Part shown: piece by piece, positions 41,905-53,126 of the stretch
Layout of the letters: each line of letters starts with the position of its first letter
Position numbering within the stretch: position 1 is the first letter of the stretch
Source: Diplonema papillatum
Taxonomy: Eukaryota; Euglenozoa; Diplonemea; Diplonemida; Diplonemidae
DNA: 64,000 bases
Assembly: GCA_030068145.1 (NCBI GenBank)
Contig: JAPJBO010000202.1
Location: 226,308-290,307 of the forward strand
Reading direction: 5' to 3'
Program-made: the position numbers and the translations under genes
The notes under the pieces: model-generated
Seen by the model: only the letters and a program-made list of their open reading frames with translations
What the model was told of the DNA's origin: nothing
Databases searched by the model: none

Positions 41905-43358
41905 ATTTTCTCTCAACTCCCTCCGGCAGAAAGAGGCGGTTGCCGACTATCACTCGACGTTAGCTATCTTACTACGCGTTGGGAAGTCGAGGGCCCGGGT
42001 AAGCCGCTTGGAAAGCTAGCAGGCCTGCTCGGCTCGCTAGCCTTGTCTCTTTCCAGGTGGAGCCGCGCTTGAGCGGGGCAGGTGCCGAGCGGCGTTCACG
42101 GCCGCCGAGTAAGGCAGGTCGAGCGATAGATCCGGATGACGCATCACTGAACTTTGCATACCGAAGAGAAAGAGAACAACGTTCTGCTGGGGACGAGAGT
42201 CCGCATCTTTCGTCGACAACGACTTCAGAGGCGGCTTGATCAGTTGAACACAGGGGTTCAACATCACCTCGTCCTCATACCGCTTCAGACTTTCCTCGGA
42301 GTTCCATCCTCCGATTTTCTGAACCAGGTCCCGCTGGGTTCCCGCAAGGACGTAGCTCTGCGCTCCTCCCTTTCTGAGTGAGTGCGGAGTACAGCTAACG
42401 CTTGCGTCCATCCTGGGAATTCCCGAAGCCTGCCTGTCCCAGAAGCCGATTAAGTCCCTTTCGGAACCGGTCGGGGTTGGTCTTGGCCTTGGTGTTCACC
42501 CAGGTGCTTGCTGCCACGTACGGACAGATGGCGTGTCTCCCAAATCGCTCGGGCTCCTCGATCGCCTTCATTGAAACAGTTCTACCGATAGCCTGTTGGT
42601 CGTTCTTCCTCCTGCACACGGACTGACACAACCTTCTGGACGTCGTCCACCATCATGTCCGCCTCGACGAACTCGCTCACCCGCATGAGGAAGAAGAACA
42701 TGACCACGCTCGCAGAGACGACTTCGTGGTCTTCCTTCGTCACCGCCGCCAACGCCAGTTTCCCGATCATCTCTGTCCCGATCGGCCAGCAGTCTTCCTC
42801 TCCGGCTCCTCTCTTGAGCGACTGGTTGACGAACTTCAGGTAGTCTTGGTCCGCCGCGGGCATCCCCTGGAAGTTGAGGGCGCTGCGGGTGCGTACATGC
42901 GTTATGTTGCACTTTCCCGTGGTAGGGTGGCCGCAAAGCTTCATGACTCCGCCGAAGGCTTCCACCTTCCTCGCTGACGTCGGCCATGGCACCTGCTCCT
43001 TAAGCTCACAGAAGCCTTCATAGGCTGCCAAAGCCGAGCGTCGAGCGGAGCATGTGGAAACAGCATGCATTCCATTTCGTATCGCATCCCGCGCTTCCTC
43101 CGTCGAAAAGGCCGCCATCCTCTCGAGAAGGCTCCCTTCCGCGACTCCGCCTCGCTTCGCGACTCCTCTCTCGGTACATGACTTCACCTTCCTCCCTATA
43201 TCTGATGAATGCTCCGGGCGGGTGGGTGGGAAAATTTTCGCTTTTGCTGCGAGGGAGTTGAGCTGTGCTCTCGTCCGGTGTCCTTCGACGTCGCCGAGAG
43301 TTATCAGATAATTAATCTTCTTTCAGTTCCATCCTGAGGGTTCTCATTGAAATGTCAA
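41905..43358 (-). mobile_element. Compact tyrosine-recombinase transposon (Crypton-like), inserted in repeat R7
   Basis: An intact R7 copy at 6114-6255 reads continuously TTGTTACAGCTAA-AAAGGAACGTTGGCAGCGG (described in pieces). Here its left half ends at GTTACAGTTAA (41904) and its right half resumes at AGAACGTTGGCAGCGGT (43364). The intervening 1.45 kb is therefore an insertion, and its only gene is a recombinase. A 12-bp inverted match, CTCAACTCCCTC at 41912-41923 and GAGGGAGTTGAG at 43251-43262, may be a terminal or subterminal inverted repeat. Known Cryptons generally lack such repeats. Confidence 0.65.
42037..43187 (-). pseudogene. Tyrosine recombinase with two frameshifts
   Basis: Read on the minus strand, the N-terminal part (43187-42582) has a helical core-binding domain and the Arg I motif LMRVSEFVEADM. 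The middle (42631-42395) continues with KNDQQAIGRTVSM, equivalent to the K-TDQ beta hairpin of YR enzymes. The C-terminal part (42411-42037) carries the HxxR box HSLRKGGAQ, then IGGWNSEESLKRYEDE with the Trp/His-position residue and the nucleophile Tyr. All catalytic residues survive, but the three parts are in different frames, near 42600 and 42405. It is therefore inactive unless the shifts are sequencing errors or very small introns. Confidence 0.72.
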
Positions 43359-43700
43359 CTAGAAAGAACGTTGGCAGCGGTACACACTGTAGGTTAAATC
43401 GCACAAACAAGCGTTTCCTCACAAAAGGGAGGTCGGTCCTGCTTCAGATTATGTTAGGTTCTCCAACTCCCGCAATCGTGGTAAGCACAAACTTAAGATG
43501 TCTCTCCTACTATTCCTCTGCAGTATCAGCTTCCTGTTACAGATTCCGTGCGGGGACGGCATTTGAAGATCCAGCCGGCGCTGAAGAGATAGAGAAGAGG
43601 GCTGAAGAGCAAAAAAAAACGCGCTTCGAGTAAAAAGTTGCAGGATCCGGGCAGACGTGGGGTGGCTAGCAGATTCGGCGCAGGCTGGGTAGTGGTCGGG

Positions 43701-44338
43701 GCAGGATCAGGTGTAGGGCTGGATTCAGGGCAGGATCAGGTGTAGGGCTGGATTCAGGGCAGGATCAGGTGTAGGGCTGGATTCAGGGCAGGATCAGGTG
43801 TAGGGCTGGATTCAGGGCAGGATCAGGTGTAGGGCTGGATTCAGGGCAGGATCAGGTGTAGGGCTGGATTCAGGGCAGGATCAGGTGTAGGGCTGGATTC
43901 AGGGCAGGATCAGGTGTAGGGCTGGATTCAGGGCAGGATCAGGTGTAGGGCTGGATTCAGGGCAGGATCAGGTGTAGGGCTGGATTCAGGGCAGGATCAG
44001 GTGTAGGGCTGGATTCAGGGCAGGATCAGGTGTAGGGCTGGATTCAGGGCAGGATCAGGTGTAGGGCTGGATTCAGGGCAGGATCAGGTGTAGGGCTGGA
44101 TTCAGGGCAGGATCAGGTGTAGGGCTGGATTCAGGGCAGGATCAGGTGTAGGGCTGGATTCAGGGCAGGATCAGGTGTAGGGCTGGATTCAGGGCAGGAT
44201 CAGGTGTAGGGCTGGATTCAGGGCAGGATCAGGTGTAGGGCTGGATTCAGGGCAGGATCAGGTGTAGGGCTGGATTCAGGGCAGGATCAGGTGTAGGGCT
44301 GGATTCAGGGCAGGATCAGGTGTAGGGCTGGATTCAGG
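43701..44338. repeat. 29-bp minisatellite, 22 copies
   Basis: The unit (GCAGGATCAGGTGTAGGGCT plus GGATTCAGG) repeats 22 times from 43701 to 44338 with essentially no divergence. The period is not a multiple of three and no frame is preserved, so it is non-coding. Such homogeneity indicates recent expansion. Confidence 0.95.
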
Positions 44339-45639
44339 GCAGGCCCGAGTGGGCTGGCAGCAGGATGGAGGCTGAACCGGGGCATTCCACGCATGAACTA
44401 CATAATTAGCCGTGTCAGTTACCACCTTGGGATGCGTGAGATCGCGTATTTAAGCGTCTTCATTTTTTTCCCCGCTGAGGGGCCAGAAATCCTCCCTTTT
44501 CGTGCTTTCGAAACGGGGGTCTACACAAGGGCGAAGGGCCATAATTGCAGGAAACTGAGGACGTTGCACCAGGTAGTAGCTGCGGCTTCTACACTGAACA
44601 GCTTTGCCTGCTGGATCGGACACGAGGTCAGTCTTCGGGGGGGGGGGGGGGGGGGTCTGGAAGTTCAAAAGAAGATGCATACGGGACGGCATCTGCAGAA
44701 ATGACGCTAATCCTGATCACAGGGGATTCCCTGGCAGCCCGGTCCACCGGCTTTCAGGCCAGTTTACCGGTTTCAACCCTCCGTCTCAGACAGCAGTGAT
44801 GGCGCACGCCAGGTTCCATGCGTTAGCAGTTTTGTCTTATCTTTTGACGAGTCTTTCTCCTGTCTGCGCTACGTAGAGCCACTCCGAGTAAGATCTGCAT
44901 CCCGAAACTGAGTCTTCGACAGGGATGTTTCCACTCCCAGTCGATTCATTCGCTCTGTCGCGCTGGGCTACTATCTCCATGCCTTGCGTCTGGATCTGAC
45001 ACCAGTCCAGGTACTGCCCCGAAGGTTTTCGAGTTCCAGTTTTCGGCCTTCAGAAGGACTGCACTCGGGGGTTATCCTCGTTCACATCCTGAGCAGCACC
45101 CCTGCGAAAACGCGTTCCCCATCCAATCAAGGATTGCTGGAACATCGAGGCTTTTCTTTTACCGCTTCCAGCAGCTGTCGGGGTATTTCGTGCTATATAT
45201 ATATAGATTGCTGCATGAGCAACCTTCACGAAGTTCACAGGTTCTTCATCCTTCCTGTGAACAAAACGCTTTCGAAGTGTGAGATGTAGTCGTACTCCAT
45301 CTCCTCGAACTTGAGTCGGCAGCCGATTCAACTCTTTCAAGCCACACTTCCATTGGTCCTGAAGATACTGCGTCGAACCAAAAGTTCCGAACTAAATGAT
45401 TGGTATAGTGGGTTCTTTGAGAATCCCTTGACCAACGTGGCCTGAGAGCACACGTCGTCAACGAAGTGGCAGGTCGGTAAACCAGGTTCCTCGGCCAGAA
45501 GATCTTCTGTTTTTTTTTTTTTTTTTTTTTTTTTCAGCCACATGCAATGTCTGAGGAAACTGAACCGCCCAAGTAGGACCTTCTGATCGACACCGTTCTG
45601 TCGGAGAGGTGTCTATTTTCAGCATCGACTTCCCCGCTT
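44339..45639. other. Non-coding stretch
   Basis: It includes a poly(G) run of 19 at about 44637-44655, a TATATATATATA word near 45195, and a poly(T) run at 45510-45534. Several short frames are open, but none is recognisable. Confidence 0.5.
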
Positions 45640-47700
45640 TCGACCAGTTGGCACACCAGTCTTGTGTATGCTGGCACGAAGAACGACGACTGGCGGGTCT
45701 CGTTTGTGGAGCTGTACATCAACAAAAGATGGCGTTCGCAGTTCTCGCCGGATGCAGTCAACGGGCCGGAACCTATCCACGAGGGCCACCTTGACTCGGA
45801 ATGGTTTGATATCAGTGCGAAACCGGTACTCAACACCGTCACGACGCGTTGGACCACTGCCGGTGAGCAATGGGCGGAGACCACGAACATCATTGCCATT
45901 TACTTCCACTCGAGCTCACGGGTTCACTACGCTGACGCAATTTATGACGCGGAAAGAGGATCGGAGGACATCACGGCCACTGACTGTCCGTTCCCTCTCG
46001 CAGATCTCCGCATGGTGACTGCCAGGGCGCTGCGCGCATCGAATGATGACTAAATCGTGGAGTCCGTGGAGCTGCTGCACGGAAGCTACTTGAAGCTGTG
46101 GGGTGTACACAGGCAGGCTTACGGAGGATGGATGGAGACAGCCCATCCGCAGGGGAGGTGCTGCTGCTCGACCTGGACTTTGATGGGCTTGACGAGCTGG
46201 CGCACATCAGCCTTGTGTACAACGACACCACTGTGGACGATAATTGGTGGGTGTCGCTCGTGGAAAATCTACACGAAGGATGGGTGGGAGAACTACTCGT
46301 GTCCTGCTGCTATGGAAGCTGCCGAGGCGGGGCAACGTGCTGTTTCGATCATCTCACCCGGCCACATCGACTCGGAGTGGTTTGACTTCGGTGAAAAGAA
46401 GCAGGTGAACACGATCACAACGAAGTGGACGACCTCTTCCGATATATGGGCGGAGGCGACGAACATCATTGCCATCTACTACCACTCGCAAGATCAGGTT
46501 CAGTATGCCGGTGCAATCTACGATCCAAAACAAGGGCCGATACGGAACATCGAGGCCACCAATTGCCCGTTCCCTGTCGAAAAACTCCTCATGGTGACTG
46601 CCCGGGCGTTGCGCGCGTCGGACGATGGTTACATTCTGGAGAAGGTTGAGCAGGTGCAGAATGGAGTATACACGAAGTTGTGGGGCCAGACTTGGCAAGC
46701 CTACGGGGGATGGATCACCCACGTGCAAAACATTGGATGCCTGATCCTTTGCACGAGTGTCTTTTTACACTGAGGAAAGCGTTGTTGCGCATCACCACAT
46801 TCAGCGACGCAGCAGCGGGAAGCACTGACAAATTCTCTGTATACATGCACACATACCGTGAGAGTACCCTGGTTGCAACTGTTTACAGCCCTTCCTTGGG
46901 ATCTGTCATGGCTTTCAAAGTGGACTTTTTCGATTCAGTGAGTGAGCTGGCACACATCAGCTTGGTGTACAATGGGACCAATGATGACGATTGGCAGGTA
47001 TCCCACGTGGAGGCGAACATGTGCGGTAACTGGATGCAGCTCAGTTACCCCGACGCAATTGAAGCAGGAGAAGCTGGATTGCGAGGTGTCGACTATCACT
47101 GCGGGGCACATTGACTCGAAATGGTTTGACATGGGTGCCAGGTTGCAAGTCAACACGGTCACGAGGTGGAGTGGTCGGAGACCGCGAACATCACGATCAA
47201 CGGAGAGCAGTACGCCTTCGTTGGTGCGTACTGTCTTCCGGCTGAAGATGATGCATACGTCGTTAACACCATCGGGGGTCGGGTGTACCGCTTTCAGGGC
47301 AGAATACTGGAAAACGAAACGCACAAGCTAAGCGATTTCACCCTCCGGAACATTCCGGCCACAAATTTAGACTATCCGAACGAACGGTTGTGGTGCTGTG
47401 GCGTGCTCGCTTTGCACACTGCAGCCGGAGCTGTAAGCGGCCAATCCATGTGTCGCCTCAGGTGGAGGTACTCGCACTCACTTGGATGTTGCTTTTTGTT
47501 CTGCGAACGTTGTTTGGATGGGTTTGATGTGGAGCTCTCAACATCACTAAAATGTAGAAAGCACGTCGCTGCCAGGTCACGATCTTCTACCACTTGGAAC
47601 GCCAGGTTCACTATGCTGGTGTGATTTGCGACCCCAAGAAGGGATCTGAGTGGACCATCACAGCCACGAACTGTCCGCGAAGGTTGCGGGACATTCCCCA
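45640..47700 (+). pseudogene. Array of four broken copies of an unrecognised gene
   Basis: Copies A (about 45640-46140), B (46160-46740), C (46780-47410) and D (47520-47690, partial) share a domain. Its marks are HISLVYN, DDxWxVSxVE, PGHIDSEWFD, VNTxTTxW, TNIIAIYYHS, VxYAGAIYDPKxG, ATNCPFP and LMVTARALRAS, followed by LWGxxxQAYGGW. Copy A has an in-frame TAA (46051-46053) where copy B has Tyr. B changes frame near 46275; C changes frame near 47090 and 47165. No family comes to mind. The gene was apparently amplified in tandem and then decayed, or exons are separated by very short introns that I cannot resolve. Confidence 0.6.
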
Positions 47701-48254
47701 TTATGCTATTAAAGTTGCTAATTTCCCCATTATGCCATTAAAGTTTGCTAGTTTCCCCATTCTGCGACTGGGCTACTGGCGGTCGTACAGCACAGGTAGT
47801 CTGGTCAAGACTTTTTGTGAGTAGTTTTGTCCATTTTCGAGGAAGATAATGACAATGCACTTTCTAACCGTGCCTAACTCGAGCAGTCGTTTGATGAAAT
47901 CGATTCGTCTGCATCTCAAGGGTGTTGATCACGACGTTTTCATTCATCTTGAAGATGAGGGTTTGCGGGTTTTCGGGTTTGCGGGCCCTTGTCTTTGCAG
48001 CTGATGCACGTAGCAGTCCATTTGGTTGACTCCCCATTGACCATCGTGTTCGACAGGTCAAGGTCCGACAGGACAGGCAGAAGATTCACGTACTCCAAGT
48101 CCACGAAGCCCACGAACTCGGTCGTCTGGGAGACGAACTCCGGAATATCCATCATCAGGGCTCTTGACGGATTTGCTTCGCATACTTTGCACCGAAAGGT
48201 CGTTTGCTTTGTAGACTTGGTGCTTCTCTTGCGATCAGCATCCCCTCCGGAGAA
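47701..48254. other. Short tandem repeat and a possible minus-strand coding segment
   Basis: At 47695-47765 the phrase TTCCCCATTATGC-CATTAAAGTT recurs two to three times. On the minus strand, about 48250-47945 stays open and looks protein-like (STKQTTFRCKVCEANPSR, FVGFVDLEYVNLLPVLSDLD, CISCKDKGP) with two CxxC pairs. I do not recognise it; it may be an exon or a transposase remnant. Confidence 0.35.
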
Positions 48255-49045
48255 GAGGGAAGGAAGTGCGCGAACAGCCCCCACCAAAAAAAAGTTCGGA
48301 TACGGTAAAACGAGCAAAGCGTGCAGTGAAAACTGGACAGTTATTTGAGTTTCTGACAGAAGGCCCAAACGTCGTGGTCCCCTACACGATGTTGAAGCAA
48401 GCAGCAGCAAGCACAGACCCGCCATCGGTCATCGCGGCGCGATGGCCCTGTTGTTAATGCAGAACAGGAGGGCAAGGGCGAGATCAATCCCATCCTCTGT
48501 TTTTGCTTCGGAACAAGGGCTGTCAGAAACTCAAATAACTGTCCAGTTTTCACTGCACGCTTTGCTCGTTTTACCTTATCCGAACTTTTTTTTGGTGGGG
48601 GCTGTTCGCGCACTTCCTTCGCATGGGACGCGATGGCCCTGTTGTTAATGCAGAACAGGAAGGGCAAGGCTTGCCCTTGGGTGGTCCTCGCCTACTGCCG
48701 ATGGTCGCACCCTCTTCGACCTGGAAGATGGAGCCCCGCCCGTTGGTGAGGACGAAGGTAGACCCCATCTTTAGTACGATCTTGTGCAGGTCACGCGTGC
48801 TCACCAGCCGCCACGCCCCGCATTCGGCGTACTTGTTTTTGCTTCGGAACAAGGGCTGTCAGAAACTCAAATAACTGTCCAGTTTTCACTGCACGCTTTG
48901 CTCGTTTTACCTTATCCGTATTTTTTTTTGGTGGGGGCTGTTCGCGCACTTCCTTCGCATGGGACGCGATGGCCCTGTTGTTAATGCAGAACAGGAGGGC
49001 AAGGGCGAGATCAATCCCATCCTCTGTTTTTGCTTCGGACAAGGG
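48255..49045. repeat. Composite repeat: two direct copies and one inverted copy
   Basis: A block of about 150-200 bp (CAAGGGCTGTCAGAAACTC, TTTTCACTGCACGCTTTGC, GGTGGGGGCTGTTCGCGCAC, GATGGCCCTGTTGTTAATGC) occurs at 48508-48665 and 48842-49045. An inverted copy of its first half lies at 48255-48362, so 48255-48625 can form a long hairpin. Between the direct copies, 48660-48850 reads on the minus strand as a protein-like segment (STRDLHKIVLKMGSTFVLTN) that I do not recognise. Confidence 0.75.
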
Positions 49046-49839
49046 ATCGCCGTTCGACACCGTATGATCATTGGCCAAATTTGCCACCTGAAACCACTCC
49101 AGGATTTGGGCTCAGGGTAGTGCGGTCAACAAAAACTCTCGTTTCCCTTTTCTACTTTCTCCTACTCTCGCGGTGTACGGTTTTCGAGTGAACTGATTCG
49201 AAACCTTTTTGTTAAAATGATTCTGCCTGTTGGGCGGGTTCACCCAGCTCGACCGTAGATGCAAAACACAGACGCCCTTAAAACTGGAAACAGTCTTGAG
49301 TGTTCTAGTGGTGTTCTACCAATAGTTGACGCAGCTCGAACACAGACAACACTGTGTGGGGTTCGTCCTGCAGCTGCGCAGGCGTCTGCGGGAAGTATTC
49401 GACTTTGAACCACCCGTATCAACGGATCGCGACATAATATTGTGGACGTCGGGCACCAGGATGCATGCAGCATGGACGAATCGTGTAGGCAGGAAAGGTG
49501 ACTGGCGATAGCACTAAAGCTTCCGCCAGCTGGAAGCTGCGGGGCATAGCAAACTAAGACTTTAAACCCCCGGGGTTTCAAGCGAACTTTCGCTCCAAAA
49601 AGAAGCCGCCGAGTGCACGAGAACCGGCAACGAGAAGCTCCCTGATGAGCGAACCCCGAGGCTGATGTCCGTTGCAGTGAACAACAACACACATATTGAG
49701 ATCGCCCGCAGGGAACGAGTTTGCCCAAATCAGAGCGACCTTCGTTTTCCCCCGCGGACTCGCCAAGGAACACTGAAATACCCACACGCGTGTAGAGCGG
49801 TGTGGGCCGGTAAGAAGGGGGGGGGGCGCAGGCCGGTAC

Positions 49840-51990
49840 ACGACGCACTTGTTAGCTGTTTTTTTTGGGACATAACTAGTTGTATTTCTAACAAGTGATG
49901 TAACAAGTGGTCACTTGTTATATAACAAGTGATTGCTTGTTATATAACAAGTGATTGCTTGTTATACAACAAGTGATTGCTTGTTATACAACAAGTGATT
50001 GCTTGTTATACAACAAGTGATTGCTTGTTATACAACAAGTGATTGCTTGTTATACAACAAGTGATTGCTTGTTATATAACAAGTGATTGCTTGTTATACA
50101 ACAAGTGATTGCTTGTTATACAACAAGTGATTGCTTGTTATATAACAAGTGATTGCTTGTTATACAACAAGTGGTCACTTGTTATACAACAAGTGATTGC
50201 TTGTTATACAACAAGTGATTGCTTGTTATACAACAAGTGATTGCTTGTTATATAACAAGTGATTGCTTGTTATACAACAAGTGATTGCTTGTTATACAAC
50301 AAGTGATTGCTTGTTATACAACAAGTGATTGCTTGTTATAGAACAAGTGATTGCTTGTTATACAACAAGTGATTGCTTGTTATATAACAAGTGATTGCTT
50401 GTTATACACCAAGTGATTGCTTGTTATACAACAAGTGATTGCTTGTTATACAACAAGTGATTGCTTGTTATACAACAAGTGATTGCTTGTTATACAACAA
50501 GTGATTGCTTGTTATATAACAAGTGATTGCTTGTTATATAACAAGTGATTGCTTGTTATACAACAAGTGATTGCTTGTTATACAACAAGTGATTGCTTGT
50601 TATACAACAAGTGATTGCTTGTTATATCAAGTGTTTGGTTGCAATTTCATGAGGAACCTGGGGTTTGTACCTACCTACGAGAGAAAGTCACGTGATCTGC
50701 AAGACACTAGGCTTTTGGCAAACAAACGGTTGCTGTAAGCACGCTTGGCATTTGCACACCCGAACCGCTCATTCTGGGTTCTTCTGTGGGTCGAAGTTTC
50801 TTGTCGTGTGAAAAACCCCGGGCCGGGGTACCACGGCCCAGCCAAACGAGCGTGATTTCGTGTTTTTTGACATTTTCGCCCAGGGCGGTGACCGTACTCC
50901 AGGTATTACACATCACCTCCACTGTGGCATGACACCGAATTTACGGCCAAAAGAAAAGCACTCAGGGGACCATAACATCCCACCCAGATGCTCCAGAAAA
51001 GTCCAAGGTCCGTACACTCAGGGTGGTGAGAGAGGGGGCAAGAAAGCTGCCATGTTCTAGCAAGAATATTTCCCTTGTCGACTTGTTGGAGCACACAGAG
51101 AACGACATCCAGGGTGGTTACGACCCCAGAACACACCCTCGGATCACAAGACTGGGACACTGGACTCAGAATAGTGTTGAAACCCATCCTATGCCTTCTC
51201 AATCAAGCTGCAATTCGCCGAGGCAATTCGAGCCGTTTTCACTGGACACCGTGCCCGGCCTCTCTGACGATCGCCGTGCTCGGTTCAAGCAGATCCAAGG
51301 GGAAAAAAAGAAAAAGGACGAGCTTCCCCTTCGGTGTCAGAAGTACAACGCTGGGTCTCCGCCGCCCACTACATTTACCCTCTTCTGCCCTTCTTGCCGG
51401 AGCCACCAGCACGTCCGATCCTTTCCTCCCCATATGTGGAAAATACGTCCATCTCCCACACCTCAACATTGAAGGCGTGCCTGTTCGTCCCCAACTGCGA
51501 CTCGAGCACGAGCATCGTCTCTGTACCCGCACGACCTCTGGTGGAACGGTTCCTGCTCTCCTTACCGCAGCGGATCCTGTAGCTACCGGTGTCAAAACGT
51601 GTCAACCTGTACCTCTCAGTCTGTCCTTCCTTCTCAGCCTCTATCTTCGTCTTCGGGGCATAACCGAACACGGGACCGCTCTGCGCAAGGTAGCCATAAT
51701 AGCGTAGCCTCCTCCCCGCCATGGCTGGCTGCAGGGAAAGTGGTCGTCACAAAGGAAGTACCCCGAAACTCCCCGATATTTTTGTCTGGACCAGGTGGAG
51801 CCTTGTGTCTTGCAGATCACTGATTTTCTCTCGTAGGTAGGTGCAAACCCCAGGTTCCTTATGAAATAGCAACCAAACACTTGTGAAAACAAGCAATCAC
51901 TTGTTATACAACAAGTGGCACTTGTTATACATTTTCACTTGTTAGGTCACTTGTTATATAGCAAGTGATTGTGCATGACAAGTGCGTCGT
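49840..51990. mobile_element. Foldback-type element with satellite-bearing inverted repeats
   Basis: The ends are perfect 13-bp inverted repeats: ACGACGCACTTGT at 49840-49852 and ACAAGTGCGTCGT at 51978-51990. The left arm continues into a 22-bp palindromic satellite (49894-50627) and then a unique block (50628-50705). The right arm is the inverse: the same unique block (about 51802-51890) and a short, decayed satellite (51876-51977). The inner region (50710-51780) carries no recognised gene. Long inverted repeats made of tandem repeats are the hallmark of foldback (FB) transposons. No target-site duplication is evident. Confidence 0.75.
49894..50627. repeat. 22-bp palindromic satellite, about 33 units
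   Basis: The unit AACAAGTGATTGCTTGTTAT plus AC or AT repeats every 22 bases. 32 regular units run from 49924 to 50627, after a few diverged ones. Each unit has the dyad ACAAG-TGATTG-CTTGT, and unit junctions form a second dyad CTTGTTATATAACAAG, perfect when the junction is TATATA. The array could extrude cruciforms. A decayed relative is at 51876-51977. Confidence 0.95.
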
Positions 51991-52570
51991 AGGGTCTAGA
52001 AATGTCGGTTAAGAACCCATTAGCATACTTTCTCCGAGTGTCCACAGTCGTGTCGCCGTGTACCCCCTGCAAAGCACGCCATTACCACAGGATAAGCTGG
52101 TCGAGCTCGAGAAGAAAACCAAGAAGAAGTTTAGCCGCGATGAGTTGGAAGAATGGTGTGCCCAGCAATTTGTTTGAAACGTGCCATCTGGTCGTCTGTG
52201 ACCGTCGATAGTGGTTCGAATGCCTCATGGCGGGTCATCCGACCTCGGCATGTGAGGAGGGAAAGTGAGGCGTCGCCACAAGACGCTTCAGGTCTGAAAC
52301 GTTTAGCGGCTTGGACGTGATAACCTCCGACGAAGTACCTGCTGGTAGGTATTGATCAAGTGTGAGATACCTAGTGGTGTGATACCCAGCCACAACGTGG
52401 TTCCTACCACGGGGGGTTACTTGATACACACAGCGCGCGAAGGAGGAAAACTGAGGCATCGCCACACGTCACTAGTTCGACAAGGCACCTTCTTGTAATG
52501 TGCGGATCTCAAGAGCAAGAACGCGGCAACTGGCCAGCAAAGGTGGAGTTGCAACCTGGCCCGAAGACCG
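51991..52570. other. Non-coding leader region of the EF-hand gene
   Basis: The phrase GGAGG-AAA-TGAGGC-TCGCCACA occurs at about 52254-52283 and 52440-52468. A small inverted repeat CGTGG-TTCCTA-CCACG lies near 52397-52412. An upstream exon of the EF-hand gene may be here, but I cannot identify it. Confidence 0.4.
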
Positions 52571-53086
52571 ATGACTCAAGCGCTGCAAACACGAAACAGG
52601 TACACGGTATTCCACGAAAATTATCCAAAAGAGCAGTACCCAGAAGGCATGCCGCGCAGCACGTTCGTGGAGGAAAACATGGAGGCCCACGGCGGCGACG
52701 AGGCACTGTGGAACTACCTGTTTCGGAGAATCAGCAACGGGAAGGAGACGATCTCGTTCGACGAGTTCATTGACCACATAGCAATCGGAACGCGGGGGAC
52801 ATCGGACGAAAAGTTGCAGTGGACCTTCCGGTTCTACGATAAAGACGACAACGGGTACATTGACCATCATGAGATGCTGACTATCTTTCAGTCCATCTTC
52901 AAGATGGTGGAGGCCGTCGAGCTTGCCCAGCAGATGCCCACCGATCAGAACACGCCTGAAAAGCGGGTAAAGTGCATCTTCGACAAGATGGATCTTGACC
53001 AGGACAGGAGACTGTCCATGGAGGAGTTCATCGAAGGCTGCAAAGCGGACAACACCATCATGGAAGTCATGTCGCTCCTGCGGTAG
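52571..53086 (+). CDS. Neuronal-calcium-sensor-like EF-hand protein
   Basis: 171 residues from the ATG at 52571. An AG at 52598-52599 before GTACACGGTATTCC could instead be a splice acceptor, with the N-terminus (and any myristoylation Gly) in an upstream exon. Alignment to NCS-1/recoverin proteins is clear: TISFDEFIDHIAIGTRGTSDEKLQWTFRFYD, then ENTPEKRV-type NTPEKRVKCIFDKMDLDQD and EEFIEGCKADNTIMEVMSLL. EF3 has a canonical loop (D90-KDDNGYIDHH-E101). EF4 (D141-LDQDRRLSME-E152) has Arg at the position-6 glycine. EF2 (ISNGKETISFDE) lacks several Ca ligands and EF1 is not recognisable. One good site and one weakened site are expected. It probably acts as a cytosolic or membrane-recruited Ca2+ switch. 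Confidence 0.82.
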   Translation: MTQALQTRNRYTVFHENYPKEQYPEGMPRSTFVEENMEAHGGDEALWNYLFRRISNGKETISFDEFIDHIAIGTRGTSDEKLQWTFRFYDKDDNGYIDHHEMLTIFQSIFKMVEAVELAQQMPTDQNTPEKRVKCIFDKMDLDQDRRLSMEEFIEGCKADNTIMEVMSLLR

Positions 53087-53126
53087 CGGCTTGCCGTGCG
53101 CTGCGCGTGCCTTTTCCGCCCGTGGC

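Noticed and set aside
43701..44338. CRISPR array
   Set aside because: The 29-bp units are directly adjacent with no spacers, in a eukaryotic genome.
46051..46053. TAA as a reassigned sense codon
   Set aside because: The paralogous copy has Tyr here, TAA, TAG and TGA all end other genes in the window, and the same array has frameshifts. Pseudogene decay is simpler.
49894..50627. CRISPR-like palindromic array
   Set aside because: The period is 22 bases with no unique spacers. It is a satellite inside an inverted-repeat element.
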